In this document: positions 1-9,274 of the stretch, piece by piece
Layout of the letters: every line of letters starts with the position of its first letter
Numbering within the stretch: position 1 is the stretch's first letter
DNA from: Arthrobacter sp. ok362
Lineage (GTDB): Bacteria; Actinomycetota; Actinomycetes; Actinomycetales; Micrococcaceae
Direction: 5' to 3'
Assembly: GCF_900102785.1 (NCBI RefSeq)
Contig: NZ_FNGC01000002.1
Coordinates: 186,001 to 250,000, forward strand
Length of the DNA: 64,000 nt
Notes under the pieces: generated by a model
Databases searched by the model: none
Told to the model about the DNA's origin: nothing
What the model saw: only the letters and a program-made list of their open reading frames with translations
Position numbers and translations under genes: made by a program

Positions 1-14
1 TCGCCGGGGCGTTC

Positions 15-995
15 GTGCCGAGCATGCTTATAGCGCTCCTTGGCGCCTTGGGGCTCTTCGCGGCCACCGTCCTGGCCCGCTGGATCCCGTTCTTTGCCGG
101 CGACTTCCTGGGCCGGGAGGAAACGCCTGCCCACATCGTGGCCCGTGAAGCTGTTGCCCCGGTGCAAAAGCCCCGGGCGCCCAAGACGCCGAAGCAGGCC
201 AAAACGGCCAAGGACTCCGCAGGAACAGGTGCATCCAAGGTGGCAGCATCCGGTGCGGCAGCGGGCTGGGCCAAGCGCCCGGCCGCCGGCGGCCCGGTTT
301 CCGGCGGCCAGGCGGCCGTGCCGGCGCCCACCTCACCGGCCGTGCCGTCAGCGGGGGCACCAACAGCTGGGGCGCCTTCGGCGGGTGCGACATCCGTTGC
401 GGCGCCGGGCGCTGCGGCTCCCAGCGCACCGGAGACCCAGATCTCGGGCGTTGTAACAGCAGCCGGCGCGGCTGCCCCTGCGCCGTCGGCCTCATCGACG
501 CCGTCGACGTCGGCGGAGCCGGCTGTTTCCGGCGCGGAAAAGACCCGGGCCGCCGCTGTTCCGGCGTCCGCCGTTGCCGCCGCTGGCGCCGCCACCGCTG
601 CCGCCACCGCTGCCGCCCCTGCGCAGACCCAGGCCGCCGCTGAACAGACCCAGGCCGCCGGCGTTCCGGCAGCCCCCGGCGGCAGTGCCCCGACCACCGT
701 CAACCCCCAGGTCCGCCCACAGGAGCAGGTCCGCCCGCAGGAGCCCATCGGCGCCACCGTGGATCCCGCCAGCCGGCCCGCCGAGGACGATGTCCACCCT
801 GTGCACGAGGCGTTCTGGTTCGCCGTCGCACAGCCCCGCACCGCCGTCGACGAGCGCACCGGAGCCCAGGCGTTCGTCATTGAACCCGGCGGCTGGGTCC
901 TTGCCCTCGAGGACCGCGGCAACGAATTCCTGGTCCAGCACACCGACGGCCGGTTGGGCGTTTTGCGGGACCTCAGCAACATCGAACGCGGTTAG
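15..995 (+). CDS. Ala/Pro/Thr-rich single-span membrane protein, unknown function
   Basis: The product is 326 residues from a GTG start. One hydrophobic segment lies near residues 4-20, followed by a long low-complexity Ala/Pro/Thr/Gly region (about residues 60-250), which reads as a flexible linker. The last 60 residues are ordinary in composition (HEAFWFAVAQP, GGWVLALEDRG) and look like a small folded domain. The frame is open back to base 3, so the true start may lie outside the window and the hydrophobic segment may be the last of several. It sits 9 bp before nth. I do not recognise the family. Confidence 0.6.
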   Translation: MPSMLIALLGALGLFAATVLARWIPFFAGDFLGREETPAHIVAREAVAPVQKPRAPKTPKQAKTAKDSAGTGASKVAASGAAAGWAKRPAAGGPVSGGQAAVPAPTSPAVPSAGAPTAGAPSAGATSVAAPGAAAPSAPETQISGVVTAAGAAAPAPSASSTPSTSAEPAVSGAEKTRAAAVPASAVAAAGAATAAATAAAPAQTQAAAEQTQAAGVPAAPGGSAPTTVNPQVRPQEQVRPQEPIGATVDPASRPAEDDVHPVHEAFWFAVAQPRTAVDERTGAQAFVIEPGGWVLALEDRGNEFLVQHTDGRLGVLRDLSNIERG

Positions 996-1004
996 CCCAC
1001 CCCC

Positions 1005-1862
1005 GTGACCACGGAATCCGGCAACACGATATCCGGCACCCCGGACCCCGGGAGCGCGAAGCCCGGCGCGGCGCGGGCGTCCGGGGAGTCTGTCCTGGCG
1101 CTCAAGCGCCGCGCCCGCCGGATCAACCGGGCACTCGCGGAACAGTATCCCTATGCCCACGCGGAGCTGGACTTCCGCAGCCCGTTCGAGCTCGTGATAG
1201 CAACCGTGCTGTCCGCCCAGACCACGGACGTGCTGGTCAACCAGATCACGCCCCTGCTGTTCGCGCGCTACCCGGACGCGCGGCGGATGGCGGAGGCGGA
1301 TCCGGCCGAGCTGGAGGCCATCATCAAGCCCACCGGCTTCTTTCGCGCGAAGGCCAGAAACCTCCTGGCGCTGTGCACCCGGCTTGTGGACGAGTACGAC
1401 GGCGAGGTGCCGGGCCGGCTGGAGGACCTGGTGACGCTGCCCGGCGTCGGGCGGAAAACCGCGAACGTCGTGCTGGGCAATGCCTTCGGCATTCCGGGCA
1501 TTACGGTGGACACCCACTTCGGCCGTCTGGCGCGGCGTTTCGGCTGGACGGAGTCGGATGATCCGGTGCGGATCGAGTCCGACGTCGCTGAGCTGTTCGA
1601 GCCGAAGGACTGGACCATGCTCTCGCACCGCGTCGTCTTTCACGGCCGCCGCGTCTGCCATTCCCGCAAGCCGGCGTGCGGCGCCTGCGCGGTGGCCAAC
1701 TGGTGCCCCAGCTACGGGATGGGGGAAACCGAACCGGAGAAGGCTAAGAAACTGCTCAAGTACGAACTCGCCCCGGGGCAGGACGAACTGCTGGCCCGGT
1801 TGCTGGCCGAGACGCACCGCGCCGCCGAAATCCGGATGGAATCGCAGAGGAAGCAGCCGTGA
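1005..1862 (+). CDS. nth: endonuclease III (DNA glycosylase/AP lyase)
   Basis: Base-excision repair glycosylase/AP lyase for oxidised pyrimidines. The helix-hairpin-helix LPGVGRKT lies at residues 145-152 with catalytic Lys151, and the catalytic Asp is Asp169 in VDTH. The [4Fe-4S] ligands are Cys218, Cys225, Cys228 and Cys234, in the family spacing C-x6-C-x2-C-x5-C. The 285 residues are longer than the E. coli enzyme (211) because of an N-terminal extension of about 30 residues and a C-terminal tail. It starts with GTG and its stop overlaps the next start by 4 nt (GTGA), so it is probably translationally coupled to the NUDIX gene. Confidence 0.95.
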   Translation: MTTESGNTISGTPDPGSAKPGAARASGESVLALKRRARRINRALAEQYPYAHAELDFRSPFELVIATVLSAQTTDVLVNQITPLLFARYPDARRMAEADPAELEAIIKPTGFFRAKARNLLALCTRLVDEYDGEVPGRLEDLVTLPGVGRKTANVVLGNAFGIPGITVDTHFGRLARRFGWTESDDPVRIESDVAELFEPKDWTMLSHRVVFHGRRVCHSRKPACGACAVANWCPSYGMGETEPEKAKKLLKYELAPGQDELLARLLAETHRAAEIRMESQRKQP

Positions 1863-2539
1863 CCGCGCGCCAGGACCTCGTCGACCTCATTGCCGCGGTG
1901 GAGGCGGGCACGGCGCCGGCCCCGGATCCGCGCTGGCGGGAACTCGCCGTCGAACCCGGCGAGAGGGTCCGCAGGGCCGCCGTGCTCATGCTCTTTGGTG
2001 CGCTGGACAACGTTCCGGCGGTGTCCGAGAAGTTGCTGGCTCCAGCCGATCTGGACGTCCTGCTGCTGCAGCGGGCCCAAACCCTGGAGGACCATCCCGG
2101 ACAAGTGGCGTTTCCGGGCGGCGGCATCGACCCGGGTGAATCTGTGGTCGACGCGGCCCTACGCGAGGCGGAAGAGGAGACCGGGCTGAACCCTGCGGGC
2201 GTGGACGTACTCGGAGTGATGCCTGAACTGGCGCTTCCCCGGGGTAATTTCCTGGTCACTCCGGTCCTGGCCTGGTGGGCCGCCCAGTCACCGGTCCGTG
2301 TGGTGGACTACGGTGAATCCGCGCAGGTGTTCCGTGTTCCGGTCCGGGACCTGCTGGACCCGGACAACCGGGTGATGGCAACGGTCAGCCGGGCCGGCCA
2401 GACGTTCCAGAGCCCCGCCTTCACCGTCAACGGCGTGGTGGTGTGGGGGTTTACCGGGATGATCCTGAACCAGCTCTTTGAACAACTGGGCTGGGCCGTT
2501 CCGTGGGACCGCGCGCGGCTCTACGGGATCGATGTGTGA
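1859..2539 (+). CDS. NUDIX hydrolase, CoA pyrophosphatase type
   Basis: 226-residue NUDIX enzyme. The complete Nudix box runs from Gly88 to Leu110 (G-x5-E-x7-REAEEETGL), which supplies the Mg2+-binding glutamates. The sequence just before it ([11 protein letters not shown], residues 79-89) matches the NudL/CoAse type that cleaves coenzyme A and its derivatives to phosphopantetheine and adenosine 3',5'-bisphosphate. That substrate is inferred from the family. The GTG start overlaps the nth stop by 4 nt, so the two form an operon. Another diphosphate substrate cannot be excluded. Confidence 0.9.
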   Translation: MTARQDLVDLIAAVEAGTAPAPDPRWRELAVEPGERVRRAAVLMLFGALDNVPAVSEKLLAPADLDVLLLQRAQTLEDHPGQVAFPGGGIDPGESVVDAALREAEEETGLNPAGVDVLGVMPELALPRGNFLVTPVLAWWAAQSPVRVVDYGESAQVFRVPVRDLLDPDNRVMATVSRAGQTFQSPAFTVNGVVVWGFTGMILNQLFEQLGWAVPWDRARLYGIDV

Positions 2540-2568
2540 AGCCCGCAGGACGTCGGCCTGCCGGCCGG

Positions 2569-2636
2569 TCCGCTAGCTGGTAGCCGCGGCGCTGCCCGCC
2601 AGTCCGCTAGCTGGTAGCCGCGGCGCTGCCCGCCAG
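2569..2636. repeat. 34-bp perfect tandem duplication at the end of the DUF1508 gene
   Basis: Bases 2569-2602 and 2603-2636 are two identical, adjacent 34-bp copies. The second copy contains the minus-strand stop codon (2607-2609) and last codons of the DUF1508 gene, so the first is a duplicated gene end with its own stop lying beyond the functional one. This looks like a recent slippage or unequal-crossover event. Confidence 0.9.
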
Positions 2637-2867
2637 GGGAGCGCGCGCCCGTCCTGTAGACCTGCTGGTGGGGACCCGCTTGTGCATTCCGGAACGATCC
2701 ACAACCAGTCCCGTCGCGGCGTTCTCGCGCACGGCGTTGATGCCCGCCGCCGCGTTTTTGATGGAGCTGAAGAGCGGTGACACGGCCACTACCGTGCCAT
2801 CCGCCGCCGTCAGCCTGAAGAAATAAGCCTTGTCGCCAGCCTGCGCGATCTCAAAAGTGCCAGCCAA
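2607..2867 (-). CDS. DUF1508 (YegP-like, UPF0339) protein
   Basis: Small protein of the DUF1508/YegP family, whose biochemical role is not settled. The domain begins at once (GTFEIAQAGDKAYFFRL), continues with a phosphate-loop-like stretch (SSIKNAAAGINAVRENA) and ends in a basic Ser/Arg/Ala-rich tail. I chose the TTG at 2867 because GGGGAGG lies six bases upstream and the domain begins there. The in-frame ATG at 2969 would add 34 residues unlike the family. Length is then 86 residues. A 34-bp tandem duplication covers the 3' end. Confidence 0.75.
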   Translation of the reverse strand: MAGTFEIAQAGDKAYFFRLTAADGTVVAVSPLFSSIKNAAAGINAVRENAATGLVVDRSGMHKRVPTSRSTGRARAPLAGSAAATS

Positions 2868-3009
2868 ACCGCTGCCTCCCCAATTCCTTGCCTCGTTGCA
2901 ATCGCCGGCGGTTCGTATGGGATGTTCGCCGGCCTTTTCGAGGGTAGCCCGGTGACGGAACCCACACAACGCTACCGACGGGTACGTTACGAGCGGTGAT
3001 TTCGGTCAC

Positions 3010-4740
3010 TCATTTGGCGTTGTCGTACGAGTCCACGACGGCCACGCTGACCGGAAATTCCACCGGAATCCGGCCGAACAACAGCTCCTTGGCGGTAGCT
3101 GCGGAGTCCTCGATCGCCTTGATGCAGTCCCCGACGGCGCTTTCGGGGCAGTGCACCATGACTTCGTCGTGGAGGAAGAACACCAGCTCGCCAGCGGCTG
3201 CGCCGTCCGACCGCATGGCGCGCAGCCGGCGTCGCAGTTCCGCGAGCCAGCACGCCGCCCAGTCAGCGGCCGAGCCCTGGACCACGAAATTCCGGGTGAA
3301 GCGGCCGCGCGAGCGTGCGATCGAGTCCGCCCGGCGCTGTTCTTCCGCGGTGGTGGAGTGCTGGCTCTGCAGCCAGCGTTCCGACGGCGGCGGGCTGCTG
3401 CGGCCCAGCCGTGAGGTGACGGTCCTGCCGGCTTCGCCGTCGCGGGCAGCCTGCTCGACGAAGCCCACGGCGCGGGGGTAGGTGCGGGCCAGCTGGGGCA
3501 TCAGCCGCCCGGACTCGCCCGTGGTCGCCCCGTAGATAGCTCCGAGGAGGGCCACCTTGGCTTTTGCCCGGTCGCCGCCGAAGCCTTGTGCGGCAATGCC
3601 GGCGTAGAGGTCCTTGTCCCGGGCGGCCTCGGCCATTTTGGAATCCTGCGCCAGCGCCACGAGCACACGCGGTTCCAGCTGCGAGGCGTCGGCAACGATC
3701 AGTTTGTGGCCGGGATCGGCGTGGACCGCGCCGCGGACCTGGCGTGGGATTTGCAGCGCCCCGCCGCCCCGGGACGCCCACCGGCCCGACACCACGCCGC
3801 CCACCACGTACTCGGGCTGGAACCTGCCGTCCTTCACCCAGGTATCAAGCCACGCCCAGCCATTGGCCGCGTGGAGACGGGCCAGCTTCTTGTAGTCCAG
3901 CAGCGGCAAGATCGCGGGGTGGCTGGATTCCTTCAGCTCCCATTGGCGGGTGGTTTTCACTTCGATGCCGTTGCGGTGCAGGGCGCGCATGAGCTCCTGC
4001 GGGGAGTCCGGGTTCAGCGCCGGCGACTTCAGCAGCAGCCTCAGCTCGGCCGTGAGCGATTCGAGTTTGTTCGGACGCTGGCCCGGAGCCGGGCGGGGTC
4101 CGAGGTGATCCGCGAGAATCTGCTCGTGCAGTTCCTCCCGCCACGGGACACCGGTGTGCTGCATTTCGGCGGCGATCATGGCCCCGGCGGATTCCGCCGC
4201 GAGCAGCAGCTGCAGCCGTTGGCGCCGGCCGGCGTCGGTGATGATCGCCGTGCCGGAGGCCGTTCCCGCCTGGCTAAGCGCCTCCTGCTGCGCGGCGTAC
4301 TCGGCGCGAAGAGCCTCAAGGGATTGGCCGGGACGCTGACCGGGGGCCGGAGCATCGAACAGGGCCCCCTGTTCCGGCGGCGGGGCAGGGGGCTGCAGGC
4401 CCCGCAGTGGCTGGGGCAGCTCGTCGTCCTGCGTCAGCTTCTCAGCCGCCTGCGCATAGACGGTGTGGGCGGTGAACTCGGAGTGGGCCAGGATCGCGCC
4501 GCACAACGTGAGGTCGTAGCAGCGTTCGAGTTCCACCCCGGCCCCCAGCAGCGCGGGGTACCAGTCCTGTGTGCGGTGCCAGATCCAGCGCGGGTGCCGC
4601 TCCTCAAGCCCGCGCACAACTCCGGCGAGGTCGCCGGCGCTGACAACCCGGGGTTCCGGGTTGGACGGTTCAGGGAAGCCATCCGCCGTGAGTTGCTGCA
4701 GCGCCGCGCCGTCGGCGTGGGCAGCGAGCAACAGGTACAT
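3010..4740 (-). CDS. DNA polymerase I-type (family A) polymerase
   Basis: About 576 residues from the ATG at 4740, which begins MYLLLAAHA. The family A polymerase core is clear: motif A DASQLEPR near residues 351-358, motif B (KAKVALLGAIYG) near 393-404, and motif C HDEVMVH near 524. There is no 5'-3' exonuclease domain. The N-terminal part occupies the place of a proofreading domain, but I cannot identify all the acidic residues a 3'-5' exonuclease needs. By length it matches the short second PolA-like proteins of Actinobacteria, so it is probably an accessory repair polymerase. ATGs upstream of 4740 are in frame but less family-like. Confidence 0.88.
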   Translation of the reverse strand: MYLLLAAHADGAALQQLTADGFPEPSNPEPRVVSAGDLAGVVRGLEERHPRWIWHRTQDWYPALLGAGVELERCYDLTLCGAILAHSEFTAHTVYAQAAEKLTQDDELPQPLRGLQPPAPPPEQGALFDAPAPGQRPGQSLEALRAEYAAQQEALSQAGTASGTAIITDAGRRQRLQLLLAAESAGAMIAAEMQHTGVPWREELHEQILADHLGPRPAPGQRPNKLESLTAELRLLLKSPALNPDSPQELMRALHRNGIEVKTTRQWELKESSHPAILPLLDYKKLARLHAANGWAWLDTWVKDGRFQPEYVVGGVVSGRWASRGGGALQIPRQVRGAVHADPGHKLIVADASQLEPRVLVALAQDSKMAEAARDKDLYAGIAAQGFGGDRAKAKVALLGAIYGATTGESGRLMPQLARTYPRAVGFVEQAARDGEAGRTVTSRLGRSSPPPSERWLQSQHSTTAEEQRRADSIARSRGRFTRNFVVQGSAADWAACWLAELRRRLRAMRSDGAAAGELVFFLHDEVMVHCPESAVGDCIKAIEDSAATAKELLFGRIPVEFPVSVAVVDSYDNAK

Positions 4741-4874
4741 AGGGTCAATTCTGCCCTGCTCCGGGGTGTGGTCTGCGCGCATTCCCTGGCCGCGGTGCAG
4801 GAAAGCCGCGAGGCTTGTCCACATAGCCCACGACGGCGGTTACGCTGCGCTTCCCGCCCGGGCAAAGTGGCAGC

Positions 4875-5984
4875 ATGAACAGGCACCAGCAACGTGGTCC
4901 GGGCTCGCCGCCTCCGCCGGAGCAGGGGCCCTGGATCCCTGGGGATTCCGCGGAAACCCTCCTCGTCACCGGGGTCGATGTGCTGCGCAGCGAAGTGGAA
5001 CGCATCGTCGCTGCGGTCGGCGGCCAGTTGCGGGCGGTGCAGGACGTTGCCGAGGCCGCGCCGTTCTGGGACGCCGCGGCCGCCGTGCTGGTGGGCAGCG
5101 ACATCCGCGACTTACCACCCCGACGGAGGGCCCCTGCCGTGCTGCTCGGCCTCAAAGGTGACGGGGACGGGCTGTGGCATCTGGCCGCCGCAGTCGGGGC
5201 CGAACGCGTCGCGGTGCTGCCGGACGCGGCCGCCTGGTTGGCGGAATACCTGAGCCGGTCCCGCGCGCCGGAAGCCGGCGGACTCGTTCTGGGTCTCACA
5301 GGCGGCTGCGGCGGTGCCGGGGCCACGACGGCCGCCATCTGGATCGCGCAGGCCGCCGCCGGAATCGGGATCCGCGTGCTCCTGGTCGACGGCGACCCCT
5401 GGGGCGGCGGCCTGGAACTGGCGTTGGCCGCCGAGGACGCCCCCGGGCTCCGCTGGCCGGATCTGGCCGGGGTGAGCGGCAGCATCGACCCGGCCCAGCT
5501 GGACGATGCGCTGCCGGTCGCCGGCGGATTCGCCTTCCTGTCGTGGCCGGGAACCCGGGACCGGGCCGCCGGTGTGGACGTCACCACCGTGGCCGCGGTT
5601 CTCGATGCCGCCCGCCGCGGCTGCGAGTTGGTCGTGCTGGATATTGGCCGGGAACGGGAGGCTTTGCGGGCCTTCGCCGGCGAATGCGACCGGATCATCG
5701 TCGTTGCGCCCGCCCGGCTGCGGGCCGCCGTCGCCACGGCCTGGCTGCTGCAGGAGCTACCACCCGTGGACACCGCGCTCGTGGTCCGGGCAGGTTCCGG
5801 CGCCGCCTTGGATGCGCCGCTGATTGCCGACTCCGTGGGGCTTGCCCTTCAAGGCATCATGCCGGACATCAAGGGTCTGGCCGGAGCAACGGAACACGGC
5901 CGCCTTCTGGAAGCAGGCCGGCAGCGCGCCATCCGCCGGTTCGCCGCCGGAGTCCTTGACCTGAACGGCGGAGATGACTCATGA
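4875..5984 (+). CDS. CpaE/Ssd-like ATPase of the Tad locus
   Basis: 369-residue MinD/ParA-fold protein, first gene of the Tad locus, where CpaE-like proteins place the pilus machine (septum-site-determining Ssd in mycobacteria). Residues 30-125 form a degenerate receiver-like domain and residues 137 onward the P-loop domain. The Walker A region reads GGCGGAGATT (143-152), so both lysines of the deviant Walker A signature are missing. The following strand (LLVDGDPWGGG, 170-180) is intact. ATP hydrolysis is therefore doubtful. Its stop overlaps the tadA start by 4 nt (ATGA). Confidence 0.82.
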   Translation: MNRHQQRGPGSPPPPEQGPWIPGDSAETLLVTGVDVLRSEVERIVAAVGGQLRAVQDVAEAAPFWDAAAAVLVGSDIRDLPPRRRAPAVLLGLKGDGDGLWHLAAAVGAERVAVLPDAAAWLAEYLSRSRAPEAGGLVLGLTGGCGGAGATTAAIWIAQAAAGIGIRVLLVDGDPWGGGLELALAAEDAPGLRWPDLAGVSGSIDPAQLDDALPVAGGFAFLSWPGTRDRAAGVDVTTVAAVLDAARRGCELVVLDIGREREALRAFAGECDRIIVVAPARLRAAVATAWLLQELPPVDTALVVRAGSGAALDAPLIADSVGLALQGIMPDIKGLAGATEHGRLLEAGRQRAIRRFAAGVLDLNGGDDS

Positions 5985-7321
5985 GTGCCCATGCGGGCGT
6001 GGAACCCGCCGAACCCGAACACCCCACCGGGCGGGCACCGGGCCGCCGGCGCTCGCCGGGATTTCTCGACCAGACGCTGCTGGATTCCGTGCGCGAGTCC
6101 GTCATGGCAGATTCCTCCCCGGTGACCCCGTCGCGGGTGGCGGCCGCGGTCCAGGCGAGCGGACGGCTGCTCGGCACGGCCGGCGCCCTGGCTGCGGTGG
6201 AGAGCATCAGCGCGGAACTGAATGGCTTGGGCCCCCTGCAGCCGCTCACCCGGGACCCCGCCGTGACGGACATCTTTGTCAACGGGCCGGACTCGGTCTG
6301 GTTGGACCGCGGCGGCGGTCTGGAAAAGGCGCCGGTCGTCTTTTCCGGGGAGCCGCAGATCCGGGCCCTCGCCGCGAGGCTGGTGGCAGCCGGCGGCCGC
6401 CGCCTGGATGACGGTTCGCCATGCGTCGATGTCAGGCTCGACGGCGGCTACCGGGTGCACGCGGTGCTGCCGCCCATTTCCACGGCCGGAACCCTCCTGA
6501 GCGTGCGCATCCGCCGGGCCACGGTCTTCTCCATGCCCGAGCTGAGGCGCGACGGTATGTTCGGGACCGGGACTTTCGGGAGCCTGGTCCAGTCCGTGCT
6601 CGAACGCATGGTGGCGGCCAGGCTGAGCTTCCTCATCAGCGGCGCCACCGGCTCGGGGAAAACCACGTTGCTGGCAACCCTGCTCGGACTGTGCCATCGC
6701 GGGGAGCGACTCGTCCTGATTGAGGACGCCGCGGAACTGAATCCGGTCCACCCGCACGTCGTCTCGCTGGAATCCCGGCACGGAAACCTGGAAGGCGGCG
6801 GTGCCGTGGACCTCGGCGAACTTGTCCGCCAGGCCCTGCGGATGCGGCCGGACCGGCTGGTGGTGGGCGAATGCCGCGGCGCGGAGGTCCGCGAGCTGCT
6901 CTCGGCCATGAACACCGGACATACGGGAGGCGGCGGGACCATCCACGCGAATGAGGCCGCGGCTGTGCCTGCCCGGCTGGCGGCCCTTGGCGCGCTCGCC
7001 GGCATGGGCCAGGACGCCGTGCGGCTGCAGGTCGCCAGCGCGATCGATGCAGTCGTGCATGTCGAACGGACCGAAGCCGGGCGCCAGGTCGCGAGCATTG
7101 GAATCATGGAGGCAGACGACGTGGGCCTGACTGTCACCGTCGCACTGGGCGTCCAACAAGGCCAGCTCCGCTTGGGTCCGGCCTGGCCGCAGCTGGCGCA
7201 CCGTCTCGGCCTGGATCCCGGGTCGGCCGGGGCGGGCCCCTCCGAGCCACAGGAGGCGCGGCCGGCAGGGCGTCCGCCGGGTTCCGTACACGAACCCCCG
7301 AGGGCTTGGACGCTGCGGTGA
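5981..7321 (+). CDS. tadA: TadA/CpaF-family pilus assembly ATPase
   Basis: 446-residue secretion ATPase that powers assembly of Flp-type pili at the inner face of the membrane. The N-terminal domain (about 60-190) precedes the RecA-like core, with Walker A GATGSGKTT at 221-229, an Asp box (LIEDAAEL, 246-253), Walker B-like LVVGECRG at 293-300, and the conserved His-rich GHTGGGGTIHAN at 313-324. The last 50 residues are Gly/Pro-rich and probably disordered. It overlaps both neighbours by 4 nt, which argues for one transcript and coupled translation. Confidence 0.93.
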   Translation: MSAHAGVEPAEPEHPTGRAPGRRRSPGFLDQTLLDSVRESVMADSSPVTPSRVAAAVQASGRLLGTAGALAAVESISAELNGLGPLQPLTRDPAVTDIFVNGPDSVWLDRGGGLEKAPVVFSGEPQIRALAARLVAAGGRRLDDGSPCVDVRLDGGYRVHAVLPPISTAGTLLSVRIRRATVFSMPELRRDGMFGTGTFGSLVQSVLERMVAARLSFLISGATGSGKTTLLATLLGLCHRGERLVLIEDAAELNPVHPHVVSLESRHGNLEGGGAVDLGELVRQALRMRPDRLVVGECRGAEVRELLSAMNTGHTGGGGTIHANEAAAVPARLAALGALAGMGQDAVRLQVASAIDAVVHVERTEAGRQVASIGIMEADDVGLTVTVALGVQQGQLRLGPAWPQLAHRLGLDPGSAGAGPSEPQEARPAGRPPGSVHEPPRAWTLR

Positions 7322-8163
7322 CCGCCCTCCTGATCATCGCTTTGGTCCTGGCCGTGTGGCTGGCATTTCCGACCGCGCGTGCGGCCGGTCAGCGTACCCG
7401 CAGGGCACTGCACCGCGCCGGCACGGGAAGTTCCGCCGCCTATGGGCAGCCGCGATCCCGCCGGCGGGGAGCCGTCCGGGGATTCGGTAGTGTGCGCGGC
7501 GGGGGATCCGCAGGTGCTGGGCCCGTCCCAATGACGGTCGTGGTCCAACAGTTGGCCGCGCTGCTGAAGGGAGGGCGCATCCCCGCCCGGCTGTGGGACG
7601 AACTCTGGGTCCTGTACGGCGGGGACGCTGCGCGGGAATGGTCCGCGGTCCAGATGGCGGGTCACGGTGCCGGCCGTGACCGGGCCCGCGAAGGCTCCGG
7701 AACGGTCCTCGGCCCGGAGTCCCTCAGGATCCTTGCCGCCGCGCGTGCAGCCGCCCTGCGCGGGTCCTCCGTGGCCGCTGCCATCCGGCGCGAGGTTTGC
7801 GGCGGAGCCGGCCGCGATGTGCGCGTGTGGGGCGAGCTCGCCGCATGCTTTGACACAGCCGAGGCCAGCGGTTGCCCGCTTGCCGATGTCCTGGCGCGCT
7901 TTGCCGCCCACCTTGAGACGGAGGACGACGCCGAGGCCGCCCGGCAGACCGCCTTGGCGGGGCCCCGCGCAACTGTCCGTCTACTGACCTGGCTCCCGCT
8001 GTCCGGCCTGGTTCTCGGCCTGCTGCTCGGCGTGGACCCGGTGGCGACACTGTTGGGAAAGCCCTGGGGCCTCGCGGCGTTGGCCGCAGGGGTGGCGCTG
8101 ACCGCCGTCGGCCGGTTGTGGTCCGCACAGCTCGTCCGGGCCGCGGCGGAAGCCCCATCGTGA
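7318..8163 (+). CDS. tadB: TadB-like pilus assembly membrane protein (T2SS-F type)
   Basis: Inner-membrane platform protein expected to work with TadA and TadC. I chose GTG 7318 because it overlaps the tadA stop by 4 nt, as at other junctions here; the TTG at 7306 would add four residues. A membrane helix is at the N-terminus (about 2-20), a basic linker follows, then the cytoplasmic helical F domain (about 65-215), and two C-terminal membrane segments (about 218-240 and 245-270). Length 281 residues. Divergent in sequence but placed by domain layout and context. Confidence 0.82.
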   Translation: MTALLIIALVLAVWLAFPTARAAGQRTRRALHRAGTGSSAAYGQPRSRRRGAVRGFGSVRGGGSAGAGPVPMTVVVQQLAALLKGGRIPARLWDELWVLYGGDAAREWSAVQMAGHGAGRDRAREGSGTVLGPESLRILAAARAAALRGSSVAAAIRREVCGGAGRDVRVWGELAACFDTAEASGCPLADVLARFAAHLETEDDAEAARQTALAGPRATVRLLTWLPLSGLVLGLLLGVDPVATLLGKPWGLAALAAGVALTAVGRLWSAQLVRAAAEAPS

Positions 8164-8176
8164 CACCGCGGCCGCC

Positions 8177-8806
8177 GTGAGGCCGGAACTGGCCGGATTC
8201 GTGGTGGCAACGAGCCTGGCCGGTGCAGCCGTCGTGGTCCTCGCACGCCCGGGCCGTGTCCGCCGGCGGGTCCGGCGCCAATTTCCGGCCCCGGCCGACC
8301 CGGCCGACCCGGCTGACCCGGCCGCCCGGAGCCAGGCGCCCCGCGACACCGGGCGGCCCGGACGTCCCGGCTTCCCAGGTCTGCGGGATACCGCCATGAT
8401 GCTGGAACTGATCGGCGCCATGCTGGATGCGGGAGCGGGCCTTGGCCGGTCCCTCGAACTCGTCGCCGCCCTGGTCCCGCCGGAACTCGGGCGGCAGCTG
8501 CGGCCGGTGGTGTCAGCACTCGCAATCGGCGCCGACTGGGGCACAGCATGGCGCAGTTCCGGTGCCCGGGCGCCCCAGCTCCTCGCCCTGCGCGACGCCC
8601 TTGGCTTCGCCGCGCTCACCGGCGCCCCCTCCTCAGCACTGCTCTATGCCCAGGCGGCCCGGCTTCGCCGCGAACGCAACAGGGCTGCCGAGCAGCGGGC
8701 GGCGGCGCTGGGCGTGAAGCTCGTTGTGCCGCTGGGCCTGTGCTCCCTGCCGGCCTTCGTGTGCCTCGGCGTCGTGCCCGTGCTCCTGGGGCTCCTCCCG
8801 GCCTGA
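8177..8806 (+). CDS. tadC: TadC-like pilus assembly membrane protein (T2SS-F type)
   Basis: 209 residues from a GTG, 13 bp after tadB. There is an N-terminal membrane helix (about 7-22), a linker with repeated DPA units, one F domain (about 70-175, beginning DTAMMLELIGAMLDAGAGL) and a C-terminal hydrophobic segment (about 180-205). It would pair with TadB as the membrane platform. It is shorter than proteobacterial TadC (about 300) but similar to what I recall of the actinobacterial versions. Confidence 0.78.
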   Translation: MRPELAGFVVATSLAGAAVVVLARPGRVRRRVRRQFPAPADPADPADPAARSQAPRDTGRPGRPGFPGLRDTAMMLELIGAMLDAGAGLGRSLELVAALVPPELGRQLRPVVSALAIGADWGTAWRSSGARAPQLLALRDALGFAALTGAPSSALLYAQAARLRRERNRAAEQRAAALGVKLVVPLGLCSLPAFVCLGVVPVLLGLLPA

Positions 8807-8989
8807 TGCCGGTCGCGGCGGAACTCACGGGGTCCCTCCACTCGGAGGCGGCCCACAGTTCTCCTCCACAGTCCGCCACCTATGGGCACGTTTTCCACTT
8901 GGCGGACCTCGGGGCTTACGGCGCAACAGCCAAGCCGGGAGAGTCGAACCAGCCGGCGATCCTGCCGGTGTCCCGTGGAAGGAAAGCAG

Positions 8990-9274
8990 ATGTCAACAAA
9001 TCAGGACACACCCGCTGCACGTCGCATGGACACAGGGGAGGGCGCCGTTGCCGAGGTGTACGAAATCTATCCCGGCGCCAGCTCGGTTGTCCCCGTCCAG
9101 CCGCACGGGCGCAGGAGGCCGCCATCCGCCCAGGCGGGAATGGCTACCGCTGAATATGCCATTGCAACGCTGGCCGCCGTAGGGTTCGCCGGGGTCCTCG
9201 TGTTCATCATGCGCAGCGATGAGGTCCGCGGTTTCCTGCTGAACCTCATTCGGACAGCGCTCACGTTGCCATGA
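8990..9274 (+). CDS. Flp-like prepilin (DUF4244)
   Basis: 94-residue protein with a 47-residue polar leader and then AQAGMATAEYAIATLAAVGF. The Gly followed by MATAEY puts Glu at +5 and Tyr at +6 of the mature protein, the Flp prepilin processing motif, and a single hydrophobic helix follows. It is therefore the likely major pilin. The start at 8990 has GGAAGGAAAGCAG just upstream; earlier in-frame starts give a non-family leader. No prepilin peptidase gene is in the window. The stop overlaps the tadE start by 4 nt. Confidence 0.82.
   Translation: MSTNQDTPAARRMDTGEGAVAEVYEIYPGASSVVPVQPHGRRRPPSAQAGMATAEYAIATLAAVGFAGVLVFIMRSDEVRGFLLNLIRTALTLP

Noticed and set aside
492..1817. 441-codon minus-strand frame over the first gene and nth
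   Set aside because: Antisense of two supported genes, no family signal.
8807..8989. Extra small gene between tadC and the pilin gene
   Set aside because: Only the in-frame extension of the pilin ORF is open; it lacks family-like residues, and the ribosome site points to 8990.
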